From Symsagittifera roscoffensis (lineage: Eukaryota > Xenacoelomorpha > Acoela > Convolutidae), in contig NC_087062.1 of NCBI RefSeq assembly GCF_963678635.1, positions 75,324,349-75,388,348 on the forward strand: a stretch of DNA of 64,000 bases, given 5' to 3'. The notes below the pieces were generated by a model. The model saw nothing but the letters and a program-made list of their open reading frames with translations. It made no database searches and was not told the origin of the DNA. The position numbers and the translations under genes are program-made. Below, one piece after another: positions 52,623 through 63,361 of this stretch. Positions within the stretch are counted from its first letter, which is position 1. Every line of letters begins with the position of its first letter.

Positions 52623-52704
52623 ACTATCAGAGTTTTTCAGCCGTATAAAGTTATAGTTATCAAAATGATGTAAGCATACATGGTAACACTTAGTAGCGGA
52701 CTAC

Positions 52705-52797
52705 GGAGTGAAAGCGGGGGGGGGGGGGGTATGTCTTTCCCTCAGGGATTACCCAAAGCCCCCTTTGATAAAAATTTAAGATAACCATTTTTGTTTG
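52705..52797 (-). mobile_element. Truncated hAT-like MITE fragment
   Basis: A G run, then 'ccctcagggatt', 'acccaaagccccctttg' and 'gataaccatttttg' follow the order of one end of the MITE family. The other half is missing. Confidence 0.6.
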
Positions 52798-52813
52798 ACC
52801 GCTAGTGCGAATC

Positions 52814-52894
52814 GCAACGAGCAGGATTCGAACCTGCGCGTGGAGATCACATCTGATTTCTAGTCAGACACCATAGCACCTCGTCCATGGCTGC
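52814..52894 (-). tRNA. tRNA-Ser(AGA)-like copy 1
   Basis: 81 bases. Anticodon loop CTAGAAA gives AGA, inside the stem TCTGA/TCAGA. The T-arm GCAGG-TTCGAAT-CCTGC pairs perfectly and a long variable arm of serine type is present. The D-arm (GGACGAGGTGCTATGG) is diverged from the other copies. The acceptor pairs with one mismatch and one wobble. Function is doubtful. Confidence 0.6.
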
Positions 52895-53099
52895 GCCGAA
52901 TGATGGAAAATCAACAAAAAATAGCTATTGTATTCCAAGATAAATGTATATGTTAATTTTAAAATTTTGGTTCAACTCGACAGCTTTTTTTCTCGAAAGC
53001 AGATATCAAAAACTGCATTAGCTCAAAATTCGAGACAAATCTTGGCGAAAAATACTTTTTGAGTCATCGAAAAATCAGCTTCTCTTGCTAGTACGTATC

Positions 53100-53180
53100 G
53101 CATCAAGCAGGATTCAAACCTGGGCGTGAAGATCACATCTGATGTCTAGCCAGACGCCTTACCCACTCGGCCATGGCTGC
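53100..53180 (-). pseudogene. tRNA-Ser(AGA)-like copy 2
   Basis: The D-arm GGCCGAGTGGGTAAGGC is good. The anticodon loop CTAGACA still shows AGA but has C37. The B box reads GGTTTGAATCC and the T-stem is mismatched, so this is probably a pseudogene. Confidence 0.7.
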
Positions 53181-53386
53181 GCCGAATGATGGGAAAATCA
53201 ACAAAAACTAGGTATTCTTTTCCAAGGTAAGTGTATATGTTAATTTTAAAATTTTGGTTCAACCCGACATCTTTTTTTTTCAAAAAACAGATACCAAAAA
53301 CCGCATTAACTCAAAATTCGAGATAAATCTGGGCGAAAAATACTTTTTGACTCATCGAAAAATCTGCCCTCTTGCTAGTACGTATC

Positions 53387-53467
53387 GCATCCAGCAGGAA
53401 TCAAACCTGGGTGTGAAGATCACATCTGATGTCTAGCCAGACGCCTTACCCACTCGGCCATGGCTGC
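53387..53467 (-). pseudogene. tRNA-Ser(AGA)-like copy 3
   Basis: Same features as copy 2, with loop CTAGACA and B box GGTTTGATTCC. T-stem pairing is poor. Confidence 0.7.
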
Positions 53468-53670
53468 TCAGAATGAATCAGAATCTCAACAAAATAAGGA
53501 TTGTATTTCAAGGTAACTTTATATGTTAAATTTAAGAAATCAATTCAACTCGACATCTTTTTCTTTCAAAAATCAGATACCAAAAACCGCAATAACTCAA
53601 TGTTCCAAACAAATCTGAGAAAAAACTATTTTTTGACCCATCTAAAATGTCCATTTTTCCAGTACAAATC

Positions 53671-53751
53671 GCACCCAGCATGATTCGATTCTGCGCGTGA
53701 AGATCACATCTGATGTCTAGCCAGACGCCTTACCCACTCGGCCATGGCTGC
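53671..53751 (-). pseudogene. tRNA-Ser(AGA)-like copy 4
   Basis: The loop is CTAGACA. The T-arm is altered (GAATCGAATCATGC), disrupting pairing. The D-arm is conserved. Confidence 0.7.
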
Positions 53752-53955
53752 TCAGAATGAATCAGAATCTCAACAAAATAAGGATTGTATTTCAAGGTAA
53801 CTGTATATGTTAAATTTAAGAAATCAATTCAACTCGACATCTTTTTCTTTCAAAAATCAGATACCAAAAACCGCAATAACTCAATGTTCGAAACAAATCT
53901 GAGAAAAAACTATTTTTTGACCCATCTAAAAATGTCCATTTTTCCAGTACAAATC

Positions 53956-54036
53956 GCACCCAGCAAGATTCGATTCTGCGCGTGAAGATCACATCTGCTT
54001 TCTCGTCAGCCGCCTTAACAACTCGGCCATGGCTGC
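53956..54036 (-). pseudogene. tRNA-Ser(AGA)-like copy 5
   Basis: The anticodon arm is changed to CTGACGAGAAAGCAG. The D-arm has GTTGTTAAGGCGG. The T-arm is altered as in copy 4. Confidence 0.7.
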
Positions 54037-54226
54037 TCCGAAGAGGTAAATATCTCAACAAAATAGGAATTGTAATTTAAGGTAAATATTTGTTTTTTTT
54101 TTTAAATTAGTTCAACTCAAGAAACAGATACCAAAAACCGCGAAAAATTAATATTCGAAACAAATCTGAGAAAAAAAATACTCTATTGACCCATCTAAAA
54201 AACTGCGCCTCTTGCTAGTGCGTATT

Positions 54227-54308
54227 GCAGCCAGTAGGATTCGAACCTGGGCGTGGAGATCACATCAGATGTCTAGTCAGACGCTCTTACCCACTCGGCC
54301 ATGGCTGC
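54227..54308 (-). tRNA. tRNA-Ser(AGA)-like copy 6
   Basis: 82 bases. The acceptor stem GCAGCCA/TGGCTGC pairs perfectly. The B box GGTTCGAATCC is intact. The loop CTAGACA shows AGA, with C37. Two of five T-stem pairs are mismatched. Copy 8 is almost identical. Confidence 0.55.
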
Positions 54309-54518
54309 TGAGAATGATTCAAAACCGCAACAAAATAGGAATTGTATTTCAAGGTAATTGTATATGTCAATTTTAAATACTTAGTTCGATTCAACATCTT
54401 TTTTTCTTTCAAAAAACAGATACCAAAACCCGCAATAACTCGATATTCGAAGCAGATCTTTGAACAAAAATACCTTATGACCCTTCTAAAAAAATACCTT
54501 ATTTTGCTAGTACGAATT

Positions 54519-54599
54519 TTAGCCAGCAGGATTCGAACCTGCGCGTGCAGATCACAACTGATTTCTAGTCAGACGCCTTAACAACTCGGCCATGGCTGC
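54519..54599 (-). tRNA. tRNA-Ser(AGA)-like copy 7
   Basis: 81 bases. The T-arm pairs perfectly, the B box is intact and the anticodon loop is CTAGAAA (AGA, A37), as in functional serine tRNAs. The acceptor pairs at 5 of 7 positions. A T run suitable as a pol III terminator follows about 30 bases downstream on the minus strand. With copy 1 it is the best candidate for a functional gene. Confidence 0.6.
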
Positions 54600-54788
54600 T
54601 CCGAAGAGGTAAATATCTCAACAAAATAGGAATTGTAATTTAAGGTAAATATTTGTTTTTTTTTTAAATTAGTTCAACTCAAGAAACAGATACCAAAAAC
54701 CGCGAAAAATTAATATTCGAAACAAATCTGAGAAAAAAAATACTCTATTGACCCATCTAAAAAACTGCGCCTCTTGCTAGTGCGTATT

Positions 54789-54870
54789 GCAGCCAGTAGG
54801 ATTCGAACCTGGGCGTGGAGATCACATCAGATCTCTAGTCAGACGCTCTTACCCACTCGGCCATGGCTGC
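54789..54870 (-). tRNA. tRNA-Ser(AGA)-like copy 8
   Basis: 82 bases. It has a perfect acceptor stem, B box GGTTCGAATCC and anticodon loop CTAGAGA (AGA). The T-stem carries the same two mismatches as copy 6. Confidence 0.55.
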
Positions 54871-55080
54871 TGAGAATGATTCAAAACCGCAACAAAATAG
54901 GAATTGTATTTCAAGGTAATTGTATATGTCAATTTTAAATACTTAGTTCGATTCAACATCTTTTTTTCTTTCAAAAAACAGATACCAAAAACCGCAATAA
55001 CTCGATATTCGAAGCAGATCTTTGAACAAAAATACCTTATGACCCTTCTAACAAAATACCTCATTTTGCTAGTACGAATT

Positions 55081-55161
55081 TTAGCCAGCAGGATTCGAAC
55101 CTGCGCGTGAAGATCACAACTAATTTCTAGTCAGACGCCTTAACCACTCGGCAATTGCAAC
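55081..55161 (-). pseudogene. tRNA-Ser(AGA)-like copy 9
   Basis: The T-arm is perfect and the anticodon loop CTAGAAA, but the 5' acceptor strand has become GTTGCAA and no longer pairs. The array ends here. Confidence 0.65.
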
Positions 55162-55330
55162 TCCGCTGGATTACAAGTCTCAACAAAATAGGAAATGTTG
55201 CGGTAAATGTTTCAAGGTAAATGAATATGTTTTTTTTAAAAAAAAAAACAATTCAACTCCACATCTTTTTTTCAAAAACAGATACCAAAAACCGCAATAA
55301 CTCAATACTCGAAACAAATCTGAGAAAAAA

Positions 55331-58300
55331 GGGGACATTCGACCAGAATGTACGAAAATGCAGTTTCACTTTCGAAATTTTATAGATCAGGAAAAGAACG
55401 TATAACCTGGAAGATTGATTGTTTTAATGGATTAGCGACGTTATTCGAACAATTAGACAAGTCGGGAGGGGTCAGTTTTAACTAAAATGCAAATTTTTCA
55501 ATTTTCGATTTGGACGTGAACGACAGGTAACTTTTTTACATTTCGGACACACTGAAACGGCGAAACAGAACAACAATAGGAGTGGAAACAACTACGAGAA
55601 AAACGACACAAATCGAAATTGTAATTGGAGATTGTCAGGAACCATTCCGAGTTGTAACGATTGTGCTGCTACAATTTTTACAACGTAGAACCCGAGAAAA
55701 AGGAAGGGTGTTGGGACGGCGTGTCCAGCCTTCCGGAAAGAAACAGGAGTGCTATTTCCCCGGATTCCAGAACCCGGAGGGGTCTCGGGCCCAAGACTCA
55801 AACTGTTATATATAAACTTTTAGCTGCCTTGTCATGCCCTGAGTTGAATTTAATTAACATCCCGATTCATTTTCAGAGAATGAGAAGCTAGGAATTGAGG
55901 GAAAGGGTTGACCCATGTTCGATGGAGATGATTAATTTCATCTACTGAACAAAAACGATAGTAATATAATAAATAGTAGTAGCCCTATTTTTAGGAGTGA
56001 CCTCGTGGTCTGGGGATACTGAAACCAGCCATGAGCTTACTATTTTGCATATAATTGAGTTAATTTGAGCGTTCTGGTCGAAGCCGGAGAACAGTAACGT
56101 TTTTTGTCGACCCAATGTTAGGAAACCCACCAAAAGAACTGGCTTTGGCAGACGGTGAAAGCATGTGAAAAAGTACGAGGACGATTGTGGAGCAAGTCTT
56201 TTCAGTGCGTAAGACTAGCGTAAGACTAGCGAGAATGTCAGAAAAATTTTACGAGTTACTGTGCAACATTTTCTCAGCAGTTCCGGAGAGAACCAAAGAA
56301 GAATTAGAATCGACGCTGGGAAAGAAGTTCATGGGATACGCCAGTGGAAACTTCAGTGACTTTGAAAGACAGAAGCAGAAACGGTCAACAGTCACAGATT
56401 ACAATGCGGTAGACGAGAATGATGAAGTCCACCAAGTGATGATGGAGGTGGAACCACTACTGCAAGTGTCGGGAAAGCGTAATTGGAGTAGCATCATGTT
56501 TTTAGGAGTGACCTCGTGGTCTGGGGATACTGAGACCCAGCCATGAACTCATTATGTATATTGAAAAGCATGCAGAGCTTTGTTTAGACGCTAGCCAGTC
56601 GTTTTATAGCTAAGCTTTATTTTTCATCGATATGTGTTTCCGGGCGAATGTTACATAGATGTTTTTATGGCGCTCCTGGGTGTTGTTTTTTTTAACATCA
56701 TGACCGGCAGAACCGTTAATGAGCACTCTGCGCCGAGCGGATGCTCAAAACAACGCCCATAACCACCGGGGCGGAAGGGTAGTTCGGAACGCGGAAGCCT
56801 TCCGGATTCCCGTGAATAGCTTTTTAACCTAGTTAAGACCGAAAATTCACGAACCAGGAAGGGTGGGGGGATTAATGATCCCGTCATTTCCTGAGTTGTA
56901 CGTGACCAAAAACACTTAAAAATATACAAGAAACCAAACAAAAAGTAGCACAGTGTCTAAGAAAAATAAAAAAAACATAAGAAATAACCGAAAAACTCAA
57001 AAACAGTAAAAAAAAAAGTATAAAATCAGTAGAAATTATCACCCCAGACGACATGTGATCCGACCCTCCCGTTTGTTGTTGTTAGATATATTGTTGTTAC
57101 AGGCATTTAAATCAGTCAGGATCGTTACGACCAATTTTGTAGCCCGTTTGTGGTGCTTGTACTGTAGGGTTATTTGAATATTTAAGCACGTTAATGCTAA
57201 TTTGCGCTCAATCCGGAAGGGTCTCGGGATTAGAGAAGAAGACTGATCCGGCAAGCAGTTCAAAGAGCGACAAGAAGGGGCTCAAGTACAACGAACAACA
57301 ATCATCTGTTGGGTATCGTAAGGTACCGAACGAACTGCGAATTTCCGAGTTAAGCACCTTAATTCGGATATTGAACAAACCCGGAGGGGTATAGTATTAC
57401 TAGTATTTTAATTTATACATCCTACATTAATACTCCTATATCGTTTTTCAGTGAAAAACACAGTAAGCGGACCAGTTTTTAGGGTAAAAATAGCGATACT
57501 TTGATCCCCCACAAATCGCGAGTTTTGAGATGTCGATATTTTTTGAAACTGAAAAAAGCGCTAAATTAGTGAGTTACATCGAAACTGTACTAGTATAATA
57601 GGTAGAATCGGTGAAGGTTAGTTCAGAAGTGGTTGAAACTAATTGGGTACCAAAAACCGAATTTTCTTGATTTTGAAGAAATGAAACGCTACAAAATAAG
57701 AAAATTTTTTGAAATTTTTGTGTTAGGACAGTAAAAGTTGTTGTTCAGACAACTTTCACTAATGAGTCGACAGGTTTTAAAACCCGTTTGCCGATAACCT
57801 TCCGGGTTACAGTGAAATCGAAGTTAACGTGTTTGATTTAGTGGATTCATCAATCCGGAGCGTTCAAATAGCAATGTTTTTGGCAAATTTTTTCAGCTAG
57901 TTCATTTTAGATCGGGTTTATTGCATTGAACTAGAATAGTATAGGCCTTTTGAGGTCGGATCAATCATTTTTAGGTCGAAAAGAACAGCATTGCGAAAAA
58001 AGTTAGGCGGTACCTAAAAGAGAGAAAATGTTTTGATTTTAGAAAGAAGACGTTTTGGTTAATAACTTTGGAACTACCAGACAGATCCATTTGATCTTGG
58101 TACCATTAGATCATAAAGTAAGTGAGTTTACTCATAGAACATCAGTTATTCAAAAAATTAGCGTGAAATTTTTTTAAGATTGTTTTTAGCAAATTCGCTA
58201 ATTCGGGAAGGTAGACCCTTCACGTTTTATAATTTTTTTTGGGAAAGCCCTTACACCCCTACCAAAGGGTAGTAACGGTTGTGTCAGGCAATTATAAGCT

Positions 58301-58549
58301 GTTCTAGACAAAAAAAGTAGGGCTAGGGAGACCAAAAAACCATAGTCGAGTCGAAACTAGGCTAGTGATAAGACCCTTCACAGTTAAGGTGAATTGTCAA
58401 ATAAAAGGCTTAGCTTCAATCCGCAAGGTTCTTGAGAAAAAGAACACACCCTTCCTAGTTAGTTCCAACGGCATAATAGCATCGGAGAACGTATCTGGAA
58501 GGGTATCGGGTGAAAACTTTGAAGTCTCTGAAAAGCTATTTTTACAAAC
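55331..58549 (+). other. 5' region (probable LTR/leader) of the second retroelement or its flank
   Basis: The base composition becomes balanced. The motif CCGGA(A/G)GGGT recurs (about 55472, 55773, 57211 and 57380), the same motif that forms the minisatellite further on. A direct repeat of 52 bp lies at 55987-56039 and 56498-56549. I could not define LTR borders. One frame at 56235-56546 (ATG start, about 100 codons, RTKEELESTLGKKFMGYASG) is unrecognised. Confidence 0.45.
55987..56549 (+). repeat. Pair of 52-bp direct repeats, 511 bp apart
   Basis: 'ggagtgacctcgtggtctgg' followed by 'ggatactga' and 'cagccatga' occurs at 55987-56039 and 56498-56549 with few differences. The purpose is unknown. 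It may be a tandem duplication of ~510 bp whose remainder has diverged. Confidence 0.75.
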
Positions 58550-58937
58550 CCGGAGAGGTCCCAATCCGGAAGGGTCTGGTTTTTGCCAATCCGGAGGGGT
58601 CCCAATTTTGCTAATCCGAAAGGGTACCAATCTTGCCAATCCGAAGGGGCCTTGTTTTTGCCAATCCGGAGGGGTACTATTTTTGCCAATCCTGAGTGGT
58701 CTGGTTTTTGCCAATCCGGAGGAGTACCACTTTTGCCAATCCGGAGGGGTCTTGTTTTTTCCAATCCGGAGGGGTACTATTTTTGCCAATCCGGAGGAAT
58801 CTTATTTTTGCCAATCCGGAAGGGTCCCAATTTCGCCAATCCAGAAAAGTCCCACTTTTTGCCAATACGGAGGGGTACTATTTTTGGCAATCCGGAGGGC
58901 TCCCAATTTTGTCAATCCGGAGGGGTATTATTTTGTT
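58550..58937 (+). repeat. 25-bp minisatellite, about 15 units
   Basis: Units start every 25 bases from 58566 (one unit is 26), of the form CCGGAGGGGT-NNNNN-TTTTGCCAAT. The first ten and last ten bases are conserved and the central five vary (ctggt, cccaa, actat, ttgtt). The unit contains no stop in nearly any of the six frames, so long meaningless frames of up to 193 codons appear on both strands. Confidence 0.92.
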
Positions 58938-59682
58938 AAGACTTAAGTAGACAAAAGAAAATAAAATAGTGAAAGGTATTAAGTTATTAAGAGACAGGCT
59001 AGGAACCAGTGACTGCACTGGTAAATTGCCTTTTATAAAAAACCAGAACAAAACAAAACAGGTCTAAAGTCGGATATTCACGACACTAAGTCTAAATTGA
59101 ACAAGAGTTTGTAACTGATTTGTGTCGATTGAAATCCAAATCGTTTCTGGGAAAAGTGATTGCCCTGAGGATTTTAGTAGGTCTTGCTCGGACAGTCCGA
59201 AGGCAGATAGGTAACACAGGACTCCATGAGTGCAATAGCCGCCCACTTGAGAAAATTACTGCCTTCAGGTTTTGTCTGTTTGGTGCAGCACCGAACAGGG
59301 AAAGCTCTTTCTTTAGAAACTAGTTCGACTATTACACAGCGACTGACTAAAGTACAAAACGTTTTTCATTGGAAATTTTCTTATCTGTCTTCATTTTGGT
59401 TTTAAATCAATAATCTCTGTCCTTGAATGTGTATTGAGAACACTATCTCTTAAATATATTGATATCAACAGACTGAGCTAGCTTCATATCTTACAACTAA
59501 AAATCGTTTATTGCAAATAAATTGTATACACGCTGTACTGTGATAACATACAAGGATTCGTGGTCACTATTTAAGTGAAACTTTTGGAATTTATTGTGTT
59601 GTGTTATTATTATCAGTAGTCAAATAGTAAGAACACTAGCAATTGAATTGAGTGTATAGGCAGTAGGAAGTGAGAAATCAAA
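58938..59682 (+). other. Leader upstream of the second gag
   Basis: No gene. An AATAAA-like 'gcaaataaattg' lies at about 59513. The segment from 59500 to 59660 could contain an LTR end and primer-binding site, but I could not identify either. Confidence 0.4.
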
Positions 59683-61305
59683 ATGAGTCTGGACAAGTCA
59701 AGGATACCTAAACTAAGTGATAGTTCCAGGAAATTCATACCAGAGAAACAGAGAAACACAATGAACGACCCTTCTGTCGAAAGGATCACACGAACCCGGA
59801 CCGACAAAGGGAAGAAAGTTTCAGGCAGACTGGTTGAAATCAGGAGTCAAAAGTCTTCAGAAGGACAAAAGGCAATGTTAGAAGTAGAGGTCCATCCGCA
59901 CCCGACCATGGATGAGAATCAAGAGAGACATGGAGCGGAGGAGAGAGGAAACAGAAGATTGGCGAGTGAATCTACTCCGGTAGAACAAGGCCAAGACTTT
60001 GCCACTTCCACCGGGACCCTGGACCGAGAAGAGATGTCAAAACTGTCCGACATCTTCACTGAAAATGTGGCATCTACAAGATCACCCACAGACAACACCA
60101 GAAACCGGCAACGTCCTCATAGTTTTCAGAAACAGTGAACAACACTTTCGGAAACTTCTTTCCATTTACCATGGGAACGGGTACATGCGATGAAGCAGAA
60201 ACCCAGGAAGAAGAAGAGGACAATGACGAGCAAGATGACTTTGGATCTCAAGTCAGCCTCAATAGTTCGACTCAGGAGAATAACGCATACACCGATAGAG
60301 AGACTGGCACCATTGACCAATTGGGTGTAGTGAGGACAATAAGCAAGACCACAAACGGATCAAGCCAGTCAGGAGACTTTGTGAACATGACAAGTTCGGA
60401 AATGCGAACTGGGAAGAATAGAAACACAGGGCTAAGCAACGCACCTGCGGATCCAGAAGTGGATCATGAAAAGACGACGAGGCAGAGAATCAAAACCCGA
60501 GTCTCGACCAGCACCAAGCTACCTGGGATCGACAGGGTGACACCGCCACTTGTGACGCCATTAGTGGATAACGGAGCATCAATTGAAGAAGCCTTGACCA
60601 ACATAGTGCGCAGCATAGGAGAACAGAATGAACAGATGTCCTTAAAAATGAGTGAACTAGAAAGCGCAGTCCACGTCGAGAGAGAAAATCTGCGGAAAGA
60701 GAGCAACCGCAACAGACAAGAAGTTAGTAGAAGCGACAAACGCTTGAAGGAGAGAACGGATGAACACTAGGCGAAGAACTTGTCATGAATGACGAGGGAA
60801 GCTGAGCAAAGAGAGTTACAATTCAGAGACGACATGAAGAAGTTGAGAGTTCAACAAGAGCAGACTCTTGGCACTCTTGACACGAAGATAGATGCGATGA
60901 TGGAGAGGTGAACTCAGGCTATCATGGATAGGTTGGACTGGCTACTAGGCAGCAGGAGTGGATCAAAAAGGAGGAATCGAACTCGGAAGAACCCAACAGG
61001 GAGCCGAGGGTGAACTTCAATGAACAACAGAACAGGAGAAGGACATATGGATCCACAAGAGGAAGGGGCAGTTCATCAGGATATGCCACAGGGGACAAAA
61101 GAACACGGGGCCCACACGTCAGAGGAAGTTCAACTGGAAAACGACCGACGCAAGATACACATGCGAATGGGAGATGTGAATCCAGGAACAGGAGTCATGG
61201 AGCCAAGGAAGAAACAATCCCAGCGATTCGGACAGGAGGGAAAATCCAGAGCCCTTATCAGGGGGCAATGATACTCAGGCGGGGCATTCAAGAGACGCTA
61301 CATCA
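59683..61305 (+). pseudogene. N-terminal gag region of second Ty3/gypsy-type element, decayed
   Basis: The frame begins at ATG 59683 (MSLDKSRIPKLSD), is polar and disordered, and changes frame at about 60125 to a part with an acidic tract (EEEEDNDEQDDF) and a predicted coiled coil (SIGEQNEQMSLKMSELES...). Stops follow at 60768 and beyond, then further shifted fragments up to 61300. Length and charge pattern fit the matrix-like N-terminal part of a large Gag. Confidence 0.6.
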
Positions 61306-62889
61306 ATGGCCACAGCCTTTGAACTTCTGAACAGGTCTTTGGATACATTCCTCACGAGATTATCTAGAACCAATGAACGTAGTGAAAAGTCCAAAAGGGT
61401 TTTTAAGAAACCAAGATGGTATAAAGGCCAATCTGATGGCTGTATTGATATCTGTATAGAGGTGATGAAACTGCTTTTTGAAGAAGAGGACTTGTCAGAA
61501 AGACAAGAATGCAGTGCTTTTGCCAGCAACTTGGAAGGGACAGCCCTAAACTGCGTGATGGCCAAAAAGCAATACCAGCGGGACACTGCTGAGAAAGGAG
61601 ACGCCGAGAAGGCGTAGCCAACCAGATGAGTCGAACAGAAGGATGAACCTGGCGAAAGCCTCAAAATTAATTGATGGCGTGAAGAATGATGAGCTTTGAA
61701 CAATGTTAGCGACACATTACACACCACTCTCAACCAATGCGCCAACACCAGAGGAGTTGAGACGCAAGTCAAAAAAATATATCTTTTACTGAAGCTTCCA
61801 TCGAAGCCTGGATATTACAAGAACAATTATGGCAATTTTAACAACGGACCAGCAAACCAAGAAAACAACTGGTACAAAACAAGGGACGATATGGACAAGA
61901 GACGCTTTTATCCAAATTGCAGTTCGACGTAACATCATGAGTCAGCATGCACAACTTACACACAGGGCATGAAAGCAATAGGCTTTAGCCTCGTGGATGA
62001 AGATATGTCAGAGGTCGATCATGAAGATTTCGTGAGAGGAGTATTTGCGAAATTCGGCCCAAGGTGTTTCTTTTGTATTTTGGAAGGTCATTTGAAATCG
62101 GATTGTCCTTAATTCTGGGATGCTGTAGCAAACATCAAGCATCCTAGGCATGAGGAGGCTTTATCGGGTGTAAAAGCCAGCAAAGCTCGCTTGTTGAGTG
62201 CAGCGGAGGCACGCAGAAAAGAAAAACCTCAAGAGCTGGCAACGAAGAAGATGCATGCGGTAACGGAAGAGATACGTGAACCAAAACCGGTGACTGCAGT
62301 GGATGGCTTCAAGATCGACGATAGGGTAGCCATTAGGGATGCTCTAAATAGAGTCCAGCAGGAATTGGTGACAAAGGAGATCGAACAGAAGACGAAGCTC
62401 GAACTAGAGAATGAGAAAATTTAGGAAAAGCTAAACGCCTTCAAGGCATCAGAAGTCGAAGAAACGAAAGAACCGAGTAGTTTGAGCATGAAACTAAATA
62501 GGATCTCTGGTCAGTCGTTCGGGATGGTGCCACAAGGAAGCAGAATACAGTCAATAATTTCAGTTGCGGGGCATCAGGTGATCAGGAACCTAAGTGAACC
62601 CTCAGAGTTCACTATGATGCATTTAGACACATATGCAGATTATCTGAGACAGGTACAGCCACGCACTGAGTCGAAGGCTGTACGAGCGTTGTTGACGACG
62701 GGTGGCCCTCGAACGAAGAAACTCCACGGGCGTTACGTGGAACTCTATGGACCTTATCAAGTGACGTTGAACGTTGACGGGATAAGTATCTACACTAGGA
62801 CCTACGTCACAACAGATAGCGACCAACTGGGGCAGATCTTTTGGGACAGGAAGAAGTTAAGGTCCGCAGAATTGGCCGTGACGCCATGA
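61306..62889 (+). pseudogene. gag: Gag capsid/nucleocapsid of second element, decayed
   Basis: The capsid-like part begins MATAFELLNRSLDTFL and contains CSAFASNLEGTALNCV. It is broken at about 61617, where an internal piece appears lost. The nucleocapsid has a degenerate first zinc knuckle (its first Cys is Tyr, and a TAA sits inside at 61930) and an intact second CCHC knuckle CFFCILEGHLKSDC. Stops at 62110 and 62422 interrupt the same frame. The remainder (MKLNRISGQSFGMVPQ...) leads toward the protease. Confidence 0.8.
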
Positions 62890-63361
62890 TGGAGCAAGAC
62901 GCGGTTCACATTGGATACGAAGCAGATGGGACTGCACATCTGCTAGACACCAATGGGAAGGAAATTGGAGTAACAGGACTACTGCATACGGATCAGTGGT
63001 AAGCGTGATACCAATAAAAAATTGGGAAAGAATGGGCTTCACGAGGGAAGATCTTATTCAAACGAACCTCAGATTGGCGGCCGCCAATCGCGGAGCAATC
63101 TACGTTGCCGGAGGGACACCAATAACGGTCCTTCACATGGGACGGGATCTTTGGATGAGCTTCTTGGTGGTAGAGAATTTAGACGACTCCGACCAGTTCA
63201 TCTTGGGCAGAGATTTTGTCAGGAATTTCGACGTGATGATTGACTTGAACAACGGTCTAATAAGGGTTAGAAACCCGGACTGGAAGTATGTTAAGAAACC
63301 AATTAATAGAACAATTACAGATGAAAACAAGGTACCAATCTTTTTAGATAGTAAGGTATAA
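62890..63361 (+). pseudogene. Aspartic protease of second element, active site destroyed
   Basis: The fold is recognisable: a conserved SVIPIKNWERMGF after the active site, then the ILGRDF motif (QFILGRDFVRNFDVMIDL). At the active site itself (about 62980-62995) the expected catalytic Asp codon is changed and the frame is off by one base, so DTG/DSG is absent. TAA at 63359 ends the frame. It cannot be active as written. Confidence 0.85.

Larger units (their letters stand above)
52814..55330 (-). repeat. Tandem satellite of ~285-bp units, each with a tRNA-Ser-like sequence
   Basis: tRNA-like sequences begin at 52814, 53100, 53387, 53671, 53956, 54227, 54519, 54789 and 55081. Each is separated by about 200 bp of similar spacer ('caaaataggaattgtatt', 'cagataccaaaaaccgc', 'gacccatctaaaa'). 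The last four alternate between 270/271 and 292 bp, so 54037-54599 and 54600-55161 form a duplicated 562-bp dimer that is almost identical internally. Confidence 0.9.

Noticed and set aside
52814-55161. Regularly spaced repeats resembling a CRISPR array
   Set aside because: The repeated part is a tRNA-Ser-like sequence of about 81 bp with similar, not unique, spacers, in a eukaryotic genome.
58365-58950. Long open frames (up to 193 codons plus, 130 codons minus) over the 25-bp repeat
   Set aside because: The 25-bp unit lacks stops in most frames, so both strands stay open together. The predicted peptides are 25-residue repeats produced by the minisatellite and have no independent support.
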